Source of the DNA: an uncultured Lachnospiraceae bacterium | GTDB lineage: Bacteria > Bacillota > Clostridia > Lachnospirales > Lachnospiraceae | Length of the DNA: 64,000 nt | Reading direction: 5' to 3' | Assembly (NCBI GenBank): GCA_910578335.1 | Contig: CAJTPU010000002.1 | Coordinates: forward strand, 173,800 to 237,799 | Shown: positions 41,423 through 50,839 of the stretch, piece by piece | Layout of the letters: each line of letters begins with the position of its first letter | Position numbering within the stretch: the stretch's first letter is position 1 | The notes under the pieces: model-generated | What the model saw: only the letters and a program-made list of their open reading frames with translations | The model's database searches: none | Told to the model about the DNA's origin: nothing | Position numbers and translations under genes: made by a program

Positions 41423-42160
41423 CTATTCTGCAAACGGCTCGATAAGCACTACGGCTATATTATCCTTGCCGCCGTTATTGTTGGCTGCCTTAACCAGTTG
41501 CTCTGCTTTTTCCACAATGTCTCTCTGTCCGTTCAAAATCATACGGATTTCTTCATCTTCAAGCATATTGGTCAGGCCGTCCGAGCACATCAGCACAATA
41601 TCCCCTTTTGACAGACCGACATGAAAGAAATCAATGTCAATGGATTCCTCTGCCCCTATTGCCCTTGTAATAATATTTTTATCCGGATGGTTTCTCGCTG
41701 CCGCCCTGTCTATCCCTCCCATGCGTATCATCTCTTCCACAAGAGAGTGGTCTCTTGTCACCTGCGTGATTTTCTCGCCGATTACATAGAGCCTGGAATC
41801 TCCCACATTGGCAACATGCAGCTCTTCTCCTATACAGGTTGCCGCAACCACCGTAGTTCCCATTCCCTCCAGGTCCGGATTTTCATTTGCCATCCGAAGC
41901 ACCTTGTCGTTGGCAACCTCTATCGCCTTTTTCAAAATCTGTTCGGGATTTTTCTCCGATAAACTGATAATTTCCCCCACGATGGTTTCCACGGTAAATT
42001 TCGAAGCATAATCGCCTGCGTTATGCCCTCCCATGCCATCCGCCACAATGAACACATTCGGCAGATTCCCTACAGGTCTTTCGGATGTATAAACATAGTC
42101 CTGATTCAGTTTTCTTTTCTTTCCTATGTCGGTAATGGAAAACGTTTTTAACACCATCAT
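41423..42160 (-). CDS. PP2C-family Ser/Thr phosphatase, partner of the PASTA kinase
   Basis: 245 residues. Metal-binding PP2C motifs: NQDYVYTSE, VADGMGGHNAGDYAS, GTTVVAA, VGDSRLY, SDGLTNML and GGKDNIAVVL. It reverses PrkC phosphorylation. The start overlaps the rlmN stop (ATGATG), and ATG 42157 is an equally possible start. Often named stp or prpC. Confidence 0.95.
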   Translation of the reverse strand: MMVLKTFSITDIGKKRKLNQDYVYTSERPVGNLPNVFIVADGMGGHNAGDYASKFTVETIVGEIISLSEKNPEQILKKAIEVANDKVLRMANENPDLEGMGTTVVAATCIGEELHVANVGDSRLYVIGEKITQVTRDHSLVEEMIRMGGIDRAAARNHPDKNIITRAIGAEESIDIDFFHVGLSKGDIVLMCSDGLTNMLEDEEIRMILNGQRDIVEKAEQLVKAANNNGGKDNIAVVLIEPFAE

Positions 42161-43203
42161 TCTCCTTGCAATAATATATGTCTTCTTCGTAGCTGTCCGC
42201 AGGCGCCGTCAATATCCCGCCCCATTTCTCTTCTTATAGTAACATTTATTTTGTTTTTTTCAAGTTTATTTTTAAATGCCTCTATTTTCTTCACGTCCGA
42301 GCGGGCAAAATGCCGTTCTTTGACAGGATTGACCGGAATCAGATTTACGTGGCAGCCAAGAGGCTTTGCTAACAGAACCAGCCGTTCTGCATCCTCTTTT
42401 GTATCGTTGACCCCGTCCATCAGGCTGTACTCAAAAGTGATGCGCCTGCCCGTCTTCCCAAAATAATAGCCGCACGCTTCCATCAGCTCTTTTATACTGT
42501 AGCGGTTAGCAACCGGCATAATACGCTTCCGTTTTTCGTCTGTCGCCGCATGAAGGGAAAGCGCCAGTGTAATCTGCAGCTTTTCCTCCGCCAGCCTGTA
42601 CATTTCCGGTACCAGACCACAGGTGGACACCGTAATGTTCCGCTGGCTGATATGCAGTCCGTTTTCATCCGTCAGAAGCCGGATAAAACGAAGCAGGCTG
42701 TCGTAGTTGTCCAAGGGCTCTCCCATACCCATCACTACCACATTGGATACACGCTTATCTGTCAGCCTTGTTATCGCGTACACCTGCTCTAACATCTCCG
42801 ACGGTGTCAGATTCCGTGTAAGCCCGTCCAGCGTGGAAGCGCAGAACTGACAGCCCATGCGGCACCCCGCCTGCGACGAGATACAGACGGAATTGCCATG
42901 TTTATACTGCATCCAAACGCTTTCTACCATAACACCGTCTAAAAAACGGAACAGGAACTTTTTCGTTCCGTCTGTCTCAGACTCCTGTACGTCCACCGCA
43001 CCGGCAGTCACATACTCATAATTGTTCCCACATTTTTCCCGAAAATCCTTAGACAAATTCGTCATTTCCGAAAAACCGCAGGCAAGCCTTTTATGCATCC
43101 ACTCATAACACTGCCTGGCACGAAAAGCTTTCTCCGAAAATGCTTCCATTTCCGCCGTAAGCTCGCTAAGGGTCATGGATTTAATGTCCTTCTTTTTCTC
43201 CAA
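42157..43203 (-). CDS. rlmN: 23S rRNA (A2503-C2)/tRNA methyltransferase RlmN
   Basis: 348 residues. Radical-SAM motif CRMGCQFCAS, GMGEPLDNYDSLLR, TVSTCGLVPEM and the catalytic Cys near the C-terminus (DGACGQL, Cys about 337) are present. N-terminal accessory domain FRARQCYEWMHKR is normal. Methylates A2503 and tRNA A37. Start TTG 43203; ATG 43176 would drop nine residues. Confidence 0.95.
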   Translation of the reverse strand: MEKKKDIKSMTLSELTAEMEAFSEKAFRARQCYEWMHKRLACGFSEMTNLSKDFREKCGNNYEYVTAGAVDVQESETDGTKKFLFRFLDGVMVESVWMQYKHGNSVCISSQAGCRMGCQFCASTLDGLTRNLTPSEMLEQVYAITRLTDKRVSNVVVMGMGEPLDNYDSLLRFIRLLTDENGLHISQRNITVSTCGLVPEMYRLAEEKLQITLALSLHAATDEKRKRIMPVANRYSIKELMEACGYYFGKTGRRITFEYSLMDGVNDTKEDAERLVLLAKPLGCHVNLIPVNPVKERHFARSDVKKIEAFKNKLEKNKINVTIRREMGRDIDGACGQLRRRHILLQGE

Positions 43204-43245
43204 AATTTTCGTCCCTTTCTCTCTTTTGCTGTCCGAACACTTGCC

Positions 43246-44601
43246 TCACGTTGTCTTTTTTCGAAGACGCGCAAAAAAGAATCCGTCCGTGTCATGTATC
43301 TGCGGCAAAAGCTGTATATATCCCCGCCGAGCCGTTTCTTTCCCCTGCATATCCGGCAGGTACGCCTCTATGCTTTCCGGCAAAAAGCCCGCTTCTTTGC
43401 AGATAAAATCCACCATTTCTTCATTTTCCGCAGGATTTATGGTACAGGTGCTGTACAGCAGAATTCCACCCTTCTTTACATAAGAAGCCGCCTGTCTGAC
43501 AATTGCTTTTTGCAGCGCATTCAGCTCCGCAACCGCTTCCTTGTCCTGCCGGTACTTGATATCCCGCTTTTTTCCCATCACGCCAAGCCCCGAGCAGGGA
43601 ACGTCCGCCAGCACCACATCCGCGCTCTCTGCCGCCTTCTCGTCGAAAACAGTGGCGTCCCACACCTCCATGCTTACATTTTCAAGCTTCATGCGCTCCA
43701 CGTTTTCCGCAATCCTTGCTATTTTTTTCTCTGTCATATCACGCGCTTTCACGCTGCCGCCCGCGCCGGCATATTCGGCGGCAAGCAGTGTCTTTCCTCC
43801 CGGCGCCGCACAGATATCCAGAACCGTATCTCCCTGTCTGATGCCTGCAGCGGCAACTGCCAGCATGGAGCTGGCATCCTGCACGGTAAACTTTCCTTCC
43901 GAAAATCCGGGCAGACGCGCAATATTGTCACAGTTTTCCAGATAATATGCCTGTTTTACATAAGGGTGCGGCAATATCCTGCCCCCCAGCCCGCATATGC
44001 GCTGTATCAGCGCATCTCTTTCCTCCTCCGCAAGCTGCCCCGCAAAGCGAATCGTAACGGGACGCACCTCCAAAAGCGCGGCTAACAATGCCTCTGTTTC
44101 CTCATAGGAATACAGGTTCAGAAAATGCTCCACAATCCATTCCGGCATGGAAAAAGCCACGGAGAGAAACGCCTTCGGCTCCTTTTCTCTGGAAGGAAGC
44201 ACCGGCTCTCCCATGGTAGAAAGCTTTCGCAGCACACCGTTCACAAACCCTTTTAAGCTTACGAATTTTCTTTTCTGCGCCAGCTTTACGGCCTCATTGA
44301 CTGCCGCGGCATTTGGCACGCCGTCCATAAAAAATATCTGATAGGCGCTCATGCGCAGAAGACTGCGTATCAGCGGCTTCATTTTTTTCACGGGCACGCT
44401 CGCCACCTGATTGATTTCGTAATCCAGCTCTATCCTTCTCTCGATAGTTCCCTCAAAAAGCCTTTTGATAAAAGCCTTTTCCTGTGCCGTCAGATAGTCG
44501 TATTTGGTGAGGACGTCAAAAACAAGCCTGTGGGAGTATGTCTCTCCCTTTTCCTCCTCCAAAAGCATGTCCAGCACAATTTCCCTTGTATTGTCCGCCA
44601 T
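43246..44601 (-). CDS. rsmB: 16S rRNA (cytosine967-C5)-methyltransferase
   Basis: 451 residues. An N-terminal NusB-like domain (EIVLDMLLEEEKGETYSHRL, FIKRLFEGTIERR) and a SAM fold with VLDICAAPGGKTLLAAEY, VLADVPCSGLGVMGKKRDIK (PC catalytic motif) and LLYSTCTINPAENEEMVDF (TC catalytic Cys). C-terminal HDTDGFFFARLRK. Complete. Confidence 0.94.
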   Translation of the reverse strand: MADNTREIVLDMLLEEEKGETYSHRLVFDVLTKYDYLTAQEKAFIKRLFEGTIERRIELDYEINQVASVPVKKMKPLIRSLLRMSAYQIFFMDGVPNAAAVNEAVKLAQKRKFVSLKGFVNGVLRKLSTMGEPVLPSREKEPKAFLSVAFSMPEWIVEHFLNLYSYEETEALLAALLEVRPVTIRFAGQLAEEERDALIQRICGLGGRILPHPYVKQAYYLENCDNIARLPGFSEGKFTVQDASSMLAVAAAGIRQGDTVLDICAAPGGKTLLAAEYAGAGGSVKARDMTEKKIARIAENVERMKLENVSMEVWDATVFDEKAAESADVVLADVPCSGLGVMGKKRDIKYRQDKEAVAELNALQKAIVRQAASYVKKGGILLYSTCTINPAENEEMVDFICKEAGFLPESIEAYLPDMQGKETARRGYIQLLPQIHDTDGFFFARLRKKTT

Positions 44602-44630
44602 TCCCTTCCCTTTCCTGACCTTTATCCAAA

Positions 44631-45344
44631 CTAATCACGTCGCCGGTTTCCGCCGCCAAAGAGAATCATCAGCCGAAGAAGCTGCAAAATAGACGCCGCC
44701 GCGCCTGCCACATAGGTAAGCGCTGCCGCCGTCAGCACTTTTTTGGCGCCGGAATGCTCTGTGGAGGAAAGCAGCCCGTCTGTCTCTATGGTCTGAAGCG
44801 CCCTTGCAGATGCATTAAACTCTACCGGCAGCGTAATAAGCTGAAACAACACGGCAACCGCAAACACCCATATCCCGATATGAATCAAGGTCTGGTTAAA
44901 GCTTAACAGAATACCCAGAAAAATAAGCGGCATACCGACGTAGTTGGCGATGGAAACGACAGGCGCCATCGCCGTGCGCAGCTTCAGCGGCGCATATGCC
45001 TCCTGATGCTGCTTTGCATGTCCGCACTCATGGGCCGCCACAGCCACAGCCGTCACCGTGGCATAATTGTAATTTTCATAGGAAAGACGTACCGTCCTCG
45101 TCCTCGGGTCGTAGTGGTCGCCGCCGCCCTTGGAAAGACACTCCACGCGCACATCATAAAGTCCGGCTTCCCGAAGCATCCGCTCCGCTGCCGCCCCGCC
45201 TGTCAGCCCTCTTACATTTCTCTCCCTGTGGTATTTCTTCATGGCGCTGTTGACCCATACACCGGTCAGCATACAGAACAATGCACCCAGAATCACCAAA
45301 AGATACGTCGGCTCAAAATAATAAGAATAATAGTAATACGGCAT
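44631..45344 (-). CDS. YugP-family zinc metallopeptidase (membrane)
   Basis: 237 residues. An N-terminal helix (YLLVILGALFCMLTGVWV), the zinc motif in AVAAHECGHAKQHQ, then three more hydrophobic segments and a Gly/Arg-rich end. Members of this neutral zinc peptidase family (DUF2227/Zn_peptidase_2, YugP) often sit beside fmt, def and rsmB in Firmicutes; the substrate is unknown. The Tyr-rich start (MPYYYYSYYF) is typical. Confidence 0.88.
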   Translation of the reverse strand: MPYYYYSYYFEPTYLLVILGALFCMLTGVWVNSAMKKYHRERNVRGLTGGAAAERMLREAGLYDVRVECLSKGGGDHYDPRTRTVRLSYENYNYATVTAVAVAAHECGHAKQHQEAYAPLKLRTAMAPVVSIANYVGMPLIFLGILLSFNQTLIHIGIWVFAVAVLFQLITLPVEFNASARALQTIETDGLLSSTEHSGAKKVLTAAALTYVAGAAASILQLLRLMILFGGGNRRRD

Positions 45345-45347
45345 GTA

Positions 45348-46307
45348 CTACCTCCCTTCCAAAACCATTCCTGCTTCTATATTGTTGCCCAGAAGAAAAT
45401 CCCGCGTACACATTCGCTTTTTTCCCTCAAGCTGCAGAGACAGTATCCAGAGCGCTCCCTCGCCGCATTTTACGGCAAAGCGGTTCTTTTCCACCCGGAT
45501 AACGGTCCCGGGCTGCGCTTCCTTTTCATATTCTGCTCCTAAAAGCTCTTCCTCCCTGCACACTTCGCTCTCCCAGATTTTAAGCTGCTTTCCCTCCAGA
45601 AAAGTAAAAGCGCTCGGCCAGGAATTCAACCCCCGCACAAGCCTCTCCAAAGTCTCCGCACTCCTGCCAAAGTCCATTCTTCCCATATCTTTATGAATCA
45701 TGCCTGTATGTGACGCCTGCTCCTCACACTGCGCCCTTGGCACAAGCTTTCCTTCCGCAAGCAGCCGGAGCGTTTCCACAATGGCTTCGGCTCCCAGTAT
45801 GGCAAGCTTTTCAAACAGGGATTCTCCCGTCTCCTTTTCGGCAAGCCGGATTTCCTTCTGATATAAAATATCTCCTGTATCCACGCCTTCATTCATCTGC
45901 TGCACGGTCACACCGGTCTTTTCCTCCCCGTTTATCACCGCCCACTGGATAGGACTTGCGCCACGGTAAGCAGGAAGCAGGGATGCATGGATATTGAGGC
46001 AGCCAAACCGCGGCATATCCAGAATTTCCTTTGACAAAATCTGCCCGAATGCCGCCACCACAAACACATCCGCCTCATAAGCCCGAAGCGCCGCCACTGC
46101 TTCCGGCTGCTTGACCCGTGCCGGCTGCAATACCGGAATACCCGCTTTTACGGCGCACACCTTTACCGGAGAAAATACCGGCGTTTTACTTCTCCCCTTC
46201 GCCTTATCCGGCTGCGTCACGACAGCCGTTACCGTATGCCCTTCCTGCAGCAATGCCTGCAGGGCGTTCACTGCAAAGTCCGGCGTTCCAAAAAACACGA
46301 TTTTCAT
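45348..46307 (-). CDS. fmt: Methionyl-tRNA formyltransferase
   Basis: 319 residues. MKIVFFGTPDFAVNAL at the start, then the catalytic region NIHASLLPAYRGASPIQWAV with the Asn-His pair, TGVTVQQMNEGVDTGDIL, and a C-terminal OB domain. Formylates Met-tRNA for initiation; def, its functional partner, overlaps upstream by 4 nt. Confidence 0.96.
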   Translation of the reverse strand: MKIVFFGTPDFAVNALQALLQEGHTVTAVVTQPDKAKGRSKTPVFSPVKVCAVKAGIPVLQPARVKQPEAVAALRAYEADVFVVAAFGQILSKEILDMPRFGCLNIHASLLPAYRGASPIQWAVINGEEKTGVTVQQMNEGVDTGDILYQKEIRLAEKETGESLFEKLAILGAEAIVETLRLLAEGKLVPRAQCEEQASHTGMIHKDMGRMDFGRSAETLERLVRGLNSWPSAFTFLEGKQLKIWESEVCREEELLGAEYEKEAQPGTVIRVEKNRFAVKCGEGALWILSLQLEGKKRMCTRDFLLGNNIEAGMVLEGR

Positions 46308-46792
46308 TCTTCCTGTTCTTCCTCCTCCACATCTCCTACGTCACGCAGAGCGCCTTCCACCCTTTCCACATAAAGGTGTCCGTCCAAATGCTCCAGCTCA
46401 TGACAGATGGCACGCGCCAAAAGCTCCGTTCCCTCCACCTCATACGGTTTCATATCGATATCAAGCGCCACCGCCTTCACATAGTTAGGACGGGTTACAA
46501 TGCCGTATTTTCCCGGCACGCTTAGGCATCCCTCCTGACCGGTCTGCTCTCCGCTCGTCTCGACAATACGCGGATTTATCATGACATAAGGATTTTCTCC
46601 CGTCACGTCAATCACCACAATCCGTTTCAGCACGCCTACCTGCGGCGCCGCCAGCCCCACGCCGTCCGCTTCATACATGGTATCCAGCATGTCTTCGATT
46701 AATTCTTTTGTTCTGGGAGTCATCTCCTTTACCTCTTTACAGGTCTTAGTAAGTACTGCATCTCCGATTTCCCTGATGTTTCTCAGTGCCAT
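46304..46792 (-). CDS. def: Peptide deformylase
   Basis: 162 residues from ATG 46792 (GGAAGGA upstream; an earlier frame start overlaps priA). The three family motifs are present: GVGLAAPQVG, EGCLSVPG and HELEHLDG, giving Cys and two His for the metal. The C-terminus is a Glu-rich tail (VGDVEEEEQEE). Removes the N-formyl group from new proteins. Confidence 0.96.
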   Translation of the reverse strand: MALRNIREIGDAVLTKTCKEVKEMTPRTKELIEDMLDTMYEADGVGLAAPQVGVLKRIVVIDVTGENPYVMINPRIVETSGEQTGQEGCLSVPGKYGIVTRPNYVKAVALDIDMKPYEVEGTELLARAICHELEHLDGHLYVERVEGALRDVGDVEEEEQEE

Positions 46793-46820
46793 TTTTATCC
46801 TTCCCTTTCTATCCCTTTTT

Positions 46821-49070
46821 CTAAAACGCATTGACCGGATTAAAATCTATCTGCAGCAGTTCGTTTTTTAACTGCATGGCTGCCGTCTCCTCCTCCAGCA
46901 TATCCTTTATCTCAATCAGTTTATCATAATTTTCATATTTTACATAGAATACAAATCGAAAAATATCATTTACCCTGCCGACAGCCGCCGGCGCCGGTCC
47001 GATGACGCAAAGCCTTTTGTCCGCTTGTGCGGATTCGTCCCGAAACCGTGCCGCCCGTTCCGCCAGCCGTTTTGCAAGAGCTGCGCCGCTTTCTTCCTCC
47101 TCCGCAAATATCTGCACTGCCATCATGTTGCAGACCGGCGGATACCGCAAAAGCTCCCTGTAAAGAATTTCCTCTTCATAAAAGCCTCTGTAATCCTGCG
47201 CCGCCGCATGCACAATAGCGGCATTTTCCGGCTGGTAGGTCTGTATCACAACCTCTCCTTTCAGCGCGCCTCTTCCTGCCCTGCCCGCCGCCTGTACAAG
47301 AAGCTGGAAGGTGCGCTCTGCCGCGCGGTAATCCCCCACGGACAGCGACATATCCGCCGCAAGCACGCCCACCAGCGTCACATTCGGAAAATCATGCCCC
47401 TTCACTATCATCTGGGTGCCGATTAAAATATCCGCTTCCCCGCCTGCAAAGGCGGCGAGTATCTTTTCGTAGCTCTCCTTTTTCTTTGTCGTATCGGCGT
47501 CCATGCGAAGTACCCGCGCCTGCGGATAAAGCTCCTTCAGTTTTTCTTCAATCTGCTGCGTTCCCGCCCTAAATCCTGATATATACGGTGATTTGCAGAC
47601 AGGGCAGCGCTTTACTGACGGCTCTTCATAGCCGCAGTAGTGGCAGACCAGCCTGCCGCCCTTGTGCTCTGACAAGGACACCGAGCAATGCGGGCATTTC
47701 ATCACATGTCCGCAGGCACGGCAGGAAACGAAACCGGCATACCCCCTTCTGTTGATGAAAAGCATACTCTGCTGTCCTTTCGCCAGCCTGTCGTCCAAAA
47801 GCTCCTGCAGCTTCCTGCTGAAAATGGAACGGTTTCCCTCTTTTAGCTCCTTTCGCAAGTCCACCACGCAGACAGAAGCAAGCTGTCCTCCCGTCAGCCT
47901 TTCCGTCAGGGACAGCCTGAGATACCTGCCCTGCTGCGCCCGGTAAAATGCTTCCAGAGAAGGCGTCGCAGAGCCGAGCACCACGCTTGCTCCATGCATC
48001 CTCGCCACTTCTTCCGCTGTTTCCCTCGCATGATATTTGGGCGCGCTTTCACTTTTGTAGCTGTTTTCGTGTTCCTCGTCCATCACAATCAGCCCAATAT
48101 GGGGAAACGGGGTAAACAAAGCGGAGCGGGGTCCGATAATAATATCAATTTCTCCCCGTTTTGCCCTCTCGCACTGGTCATATTTTTCGCCTGCGGACAA
48201 GGTGGAATTCATCACGGACACTCTGTCGCCAAAACGACTGTAAAACCGCATAAGCGTCTGGTATGTCAGGGCAATTTCCGGTATCAGTACAATCGCCTGC
48301 CTGCCGCGCGCTACAATTCCCTCTATCAGATGCATATAGACCTCTGTCTTGCCGCTTCCTGTTATGCCGTGCAGCAGATAGGTTCTGCGTATGCCGGTAT
48401 CATAATCGGAAAGCACGGTATCCACAACCTTCTGCTGCCCCTCGCTCAGTCTCTTTTTTTCCTCGCTCGCCGCCTCTATGCGGATGGGATTGCGAAGCTT
48501 TTGCTTCGTATCCACGGATATGATATGCTGCTCACATAGCGCTTTTATGGTTGCCGCGCCAACATGCAGCTTTCCCGTCACAAGCGCATAGGGCAGGCAG
48601 TCCACGAGAAGAAGCTCCCTTAGAAGCCGCGCTCTTGCCGTCTGATGCTTTTTTTCGAAAAGCGCCAGCGCCTCTTCCGCCTCCCCGCGCGCTATGGCGA
48701 GGCGCACGCTCTTTTGCTCCACCGCCCTGACGGACACCTTTGCCGGAAGTACGGTTTTCAACGCCTGAATCATGGTGGAGCCATAATTTCTCTTGAGAAA
48801 TGCCGCAAGAAGAATCTGTTTTCCCTCCACCGAGACACCGCCTGTCTCCACGCTGTCGATTTCCTTCATTTTGGACAGCTCGTACTCCGCCTCGCTTTTC
48901 AGCGCCACCACATACCCCTTGCGCAGCCGGTTGCCCGCGCCGAAGGGCACCCTGACACAGCTTCCCTCCGTCACACGCTCTGTAAGCGCATCGGGAATCC
49001 GGTACTGAAAAGGGCGGTCCACCTTTTCATGGGCAATATCTATTATCACATCAGCATACTTGTTATCCAA
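46821..49070 (-). CDS. priA: Primosomal replication restart helicase PriA
   Basis: 749 residues. N-terminal 3'-DNA-binding domain (ADVIIDIAHEKVDRPFQYRI), helicase motifs LLHGITGSGKTEVYM, VMDEEH and GSATPSLE, zinc-binding Cys clusters (CRACGHVMKCPHC and CHYCG ... CPVCKS), GTQMIVKGHDFPNVTLVG and QAAGRAGR. Reloads the replisome at stalled forks. Start TTG 49070, a few bases after the murE stop. Confidence 0.96.
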   Translation of the reverse strand: MDNKYADVIIDIAHEKVDRPFQYRIPDALTERVTEGSCVRVPFGAGNRLRKGYVVALKSEAEYELSKMKEIDSVETGGVSVEGKQILLAAFLKRNYGSTMIQALKTVLPAKVSVRAVEQKSVRLAIARGEAEEALALFEKKHQTARARLLRELLLVDCLPYALVTGKLHVGAATIKALCEQHIISVDTKQKLRNPIRIEAASEEKKRLSEGQQKVVDTVLSDYDTGIRRTYLLHGITGSGKTEVYMHLIEGIVARGRQAIVLIPEIALTYQTLMRFYSRFGDRVSVMNSTLSAGEKYDQCERAKRGEIDIIIGPRSALFTPFPHIGLIVMDEEHENSYKSESAPKYHARETAEEVARMHGASVVLGSATPSLEAFYRAQQGRYLRLSLTERLTGGQLASVCVVDLRKELKEGNRSIFSRKLQELLDDRLAKGQQSMLFINRRGYAGFVSCRACGHVMKCPHCSVSLSEHKGGRLVCHYCGYEEPSVKRCPVCKSPYISGFRAGTQQIEEKLKELYPQARVLRMDADTTKKKESYEKILAAFAGGEADILIGTQMIVKGHDFPNVTLVGVLAADMSLSVGDYRAAERTFQLLVQAAGRAGRGALKGEVVIQTYQPENAAIVHAAAQDYRGFYEEEILYRELLRYPPVCNMMAVQIFAEEEESGAALAKRLAERAARFRDESAQADKRLCVIGPAPAAVGRVNDIFRFVFYVKYENYDKLIEIKDMLEEETAAMQLKNELLQIDFNPVNAF

Positions 49071-49075
49071 ATCAA

Positions 49076-50536
49076 TTATATCCCTTCTGCCAGTATATCC
49101 GCAATCAGTACTCTCTCATCCATGGGATACTTTTTCCCTTTGATTTCCTGATAATCCTCATGTCCTTTTCCGGCGAGCACAATAATGTCCCCTGCCTGCC
49201 CCTGCCGCAGGGCGTAAGCAATGGCTTCCCTACGGTCACATATGGCAATGTAACTGCCGCCGCTTCCGGTGATGCCTTCCTTAATATCCTCTATAATATC
49301 CTGCGGCTCCTCAAAACGGGGGTTATCCGAGGTAATAATCGTCAAATCCGCCAGCCTGCCGCTAACCTTTCCCATCTGAAACCGCCGCAGCTTAGAACGG
49401 TTGCCGCCACAGCCAAACAGACAGATTAACCGCCGCGGCTCATACTCCCGCAGCGCCAAAAGCAGACTCTCAAGGCTCATGGCATTATGCGCATAATCAA
49501 TCAGCACGGTAAAGTCATCCGACACCTTTATCATTTCGATTCTGCCCTTCACCCTTGCCCTTGGCAGCGCCTGCTCGATGTTTTTATAGGAAACCCCGAA
49601 ATGACGGCAGACAGCAATGGCAGCAAGCGCATTGTAAACGCTGAAGCGCCCCGGCGCCGCTACTCTTGCCTCCATATGGGAAAGCCCTGTCACCGAAAAG
49701 GCAACGCCAAGCTCTCCGGGCTTTTTTACCAGATGCATGTTGAAGGCGCGTAAGTCATTGCCTTCCTTCATGCCAAAGCGCTCCAGCCGGCAGGTATGCC
49801 CTTCGGTAACTGCCTCCCAATGGGCATCGTCGCCATTGACAATGCCCACTCTGCATTGTCTGAACAAAAGGCTTTTACATGCCAGATATTCCGCAAAATC
49901 CGCGTGTTCCCCCGCGCCGATATGGTCGGGCTCCAGATTCATAAAAATACCGTAGTCAAATAGAAAACCCTGTGTCCGATGCAGCTTCAGTCCCTGTGAA
50001 GAAACCTCCATTACGACTGCATGGCAGCCCGCCTCCACCATTCTGCTGAAATATTCCTGCAAAAGACAGGATTCCGGCGTCGTATTGCCAGCCGGAATAT
50101 GCAAGTCCCCAATTATCGTTTCGATAGTTCCCACAAGCCCGACCTTGTAGCCTGCACTCTCCAAAACAGCTTTCACAAGATAGGACGTTGTCGTCTTCCC
50201 CTTCGTCCCTGTGATGCCGATGGTTTGAAGCTTTTCTGCCGGATGCCCATACCATGCCGCCGCAATATGCGCCATGGCATAGCGGGTATTCTCCACGCTT
50301 ATCACGGTAACGGAGTTCTTAACCTCCACTTCTCTTTCCACCACCAGCACCGCCGCCCCGGCTTTTGCCGCCTCCAAAGCGCTCTCATGGCTGTCAAAAT
50401 GAGTTCCTTTTATACAGACAAAAAGACACCCTTTCTTCACTTTCCGTGAATCGTACACAATTCCGGTCACTTCCGCTTCCGGATTTCCTCTTACGCAGGT
50501 AAACTCCAGCCCTTTTAACAATGACGCAAGCTCCAT
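49076..50536 (-). CDS. murE: UDP-N-acetylmuramyl-tripeptide synthetase (meso-DAP type)
   Basis: 486 residues from ATG 50536 (GAGG 5 nt upstream). N-terminal UDP-binding domain, ATP site ITGTKGKTTTSYLV, TTPESCLLQEYF, EVSSQGLKLHR and, near the C-terminus, SDNPRFEEP. The DNPR motif contacts meso-diaminopimelate, so the peptidoglycan is likely of the mDAP type. First gene of the long murE-ychF run; a second mur cluster lies at 18-23 kb. Confidence 0.95.
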   Translation of the reverse strand: MELASLLKGLEFTCVRGNPEAEVTGIVYDSRKVKKGCLFVCIKGTHFDSHESALEAAKAGAAVLVVEREVEVKNSVTVISVENTRYAMAHIAAAWYGHPAEKLQTIGITGTKGKTTTSYLVKAVLESAGYKVGLVGTIETIIGDLHIPAGNTTPESCLLQEYFSRMVEAGCHAVVMEVSSQGLKLHRTQGFLFDYGIFMNLEPDHIGAGEHADFAEYLACKSLLFRQCRVGIVNGDDAHWEAVTEGHTCRLERFGMKEGNDLRAFNMHLVKKPGELGVAFSVTGLSHMEARVAAPGRFSVYNALAAIAVCRHFGVSYKNIEQALPRARVKGRIEMIKVSDDFTVLIDYAHNAMSLESLLLALREYEPRRLICLFGCGGNRSKLRRFQMGKVSGRLADLTIITSDNPRFEEPQDIIEDIKEGITGSGGSYIAICDRREAIAYALRQGQAGDIIVLAGKGHEDYQEIKGKKYPMDERVLIADILAEGI

Positions 50537-50660
50537 CAAATCCTCATTCTGACCGTCTTTATGACAGTCCTGCGCAATTATTACTATTTTACTCCATTTT
50601 GGGCATCTTTACCACCCTAAATTTACAGGCGCCTTATCCCATTCCATGCGCTAACTGCAA

Positions 50661-50686
50661 AGAAACCCGGTGGGTACCGGGTTTCT
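50661..50686 (-). terminator. Terminator of the secDF-recJ operon
   Basis: A 9-bp stem GAAACCCGG/CCGGGTTTC with a 6-nt loop, closed by an extra A-T pair; on the minus strand followed by TTTCTTTG. It lies 150 nt beyond the recJ stop and before murE. Confidence 0.7.
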
Positions 50687-50839
50687 CGCATTTTCTTATG
50701 AGGGGGGGGAGATAGTGAGTTCATCAACTATCTAAATACATATTACGCATAAAATGTGTTCATTCTGTGTCTAAAATATGAGAAAACTATAAAAACAAAA
50801 TAAAGGATTTGAAAATAAAACGGCTTCTCTCCCGCCTGC
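50687..50839. other. AT-rich spacer downstream of recJ
   Basis: No gene. It contains a run of nine G at 50702-50710 and a small hairpin AGATAGT/ACTATCT at 50711-50734. A murE promoter should lie on the other side (50540-50660), but I see only a weak -10 (TAAAAT) there. Confidence 0.5.

Noticed and set aside
43093..44085. Plus-strand frame of 330 codons
   Set aside because: Antisense shadow of rsmB; Arg/His/Cys-rich noise with no ribosome site.
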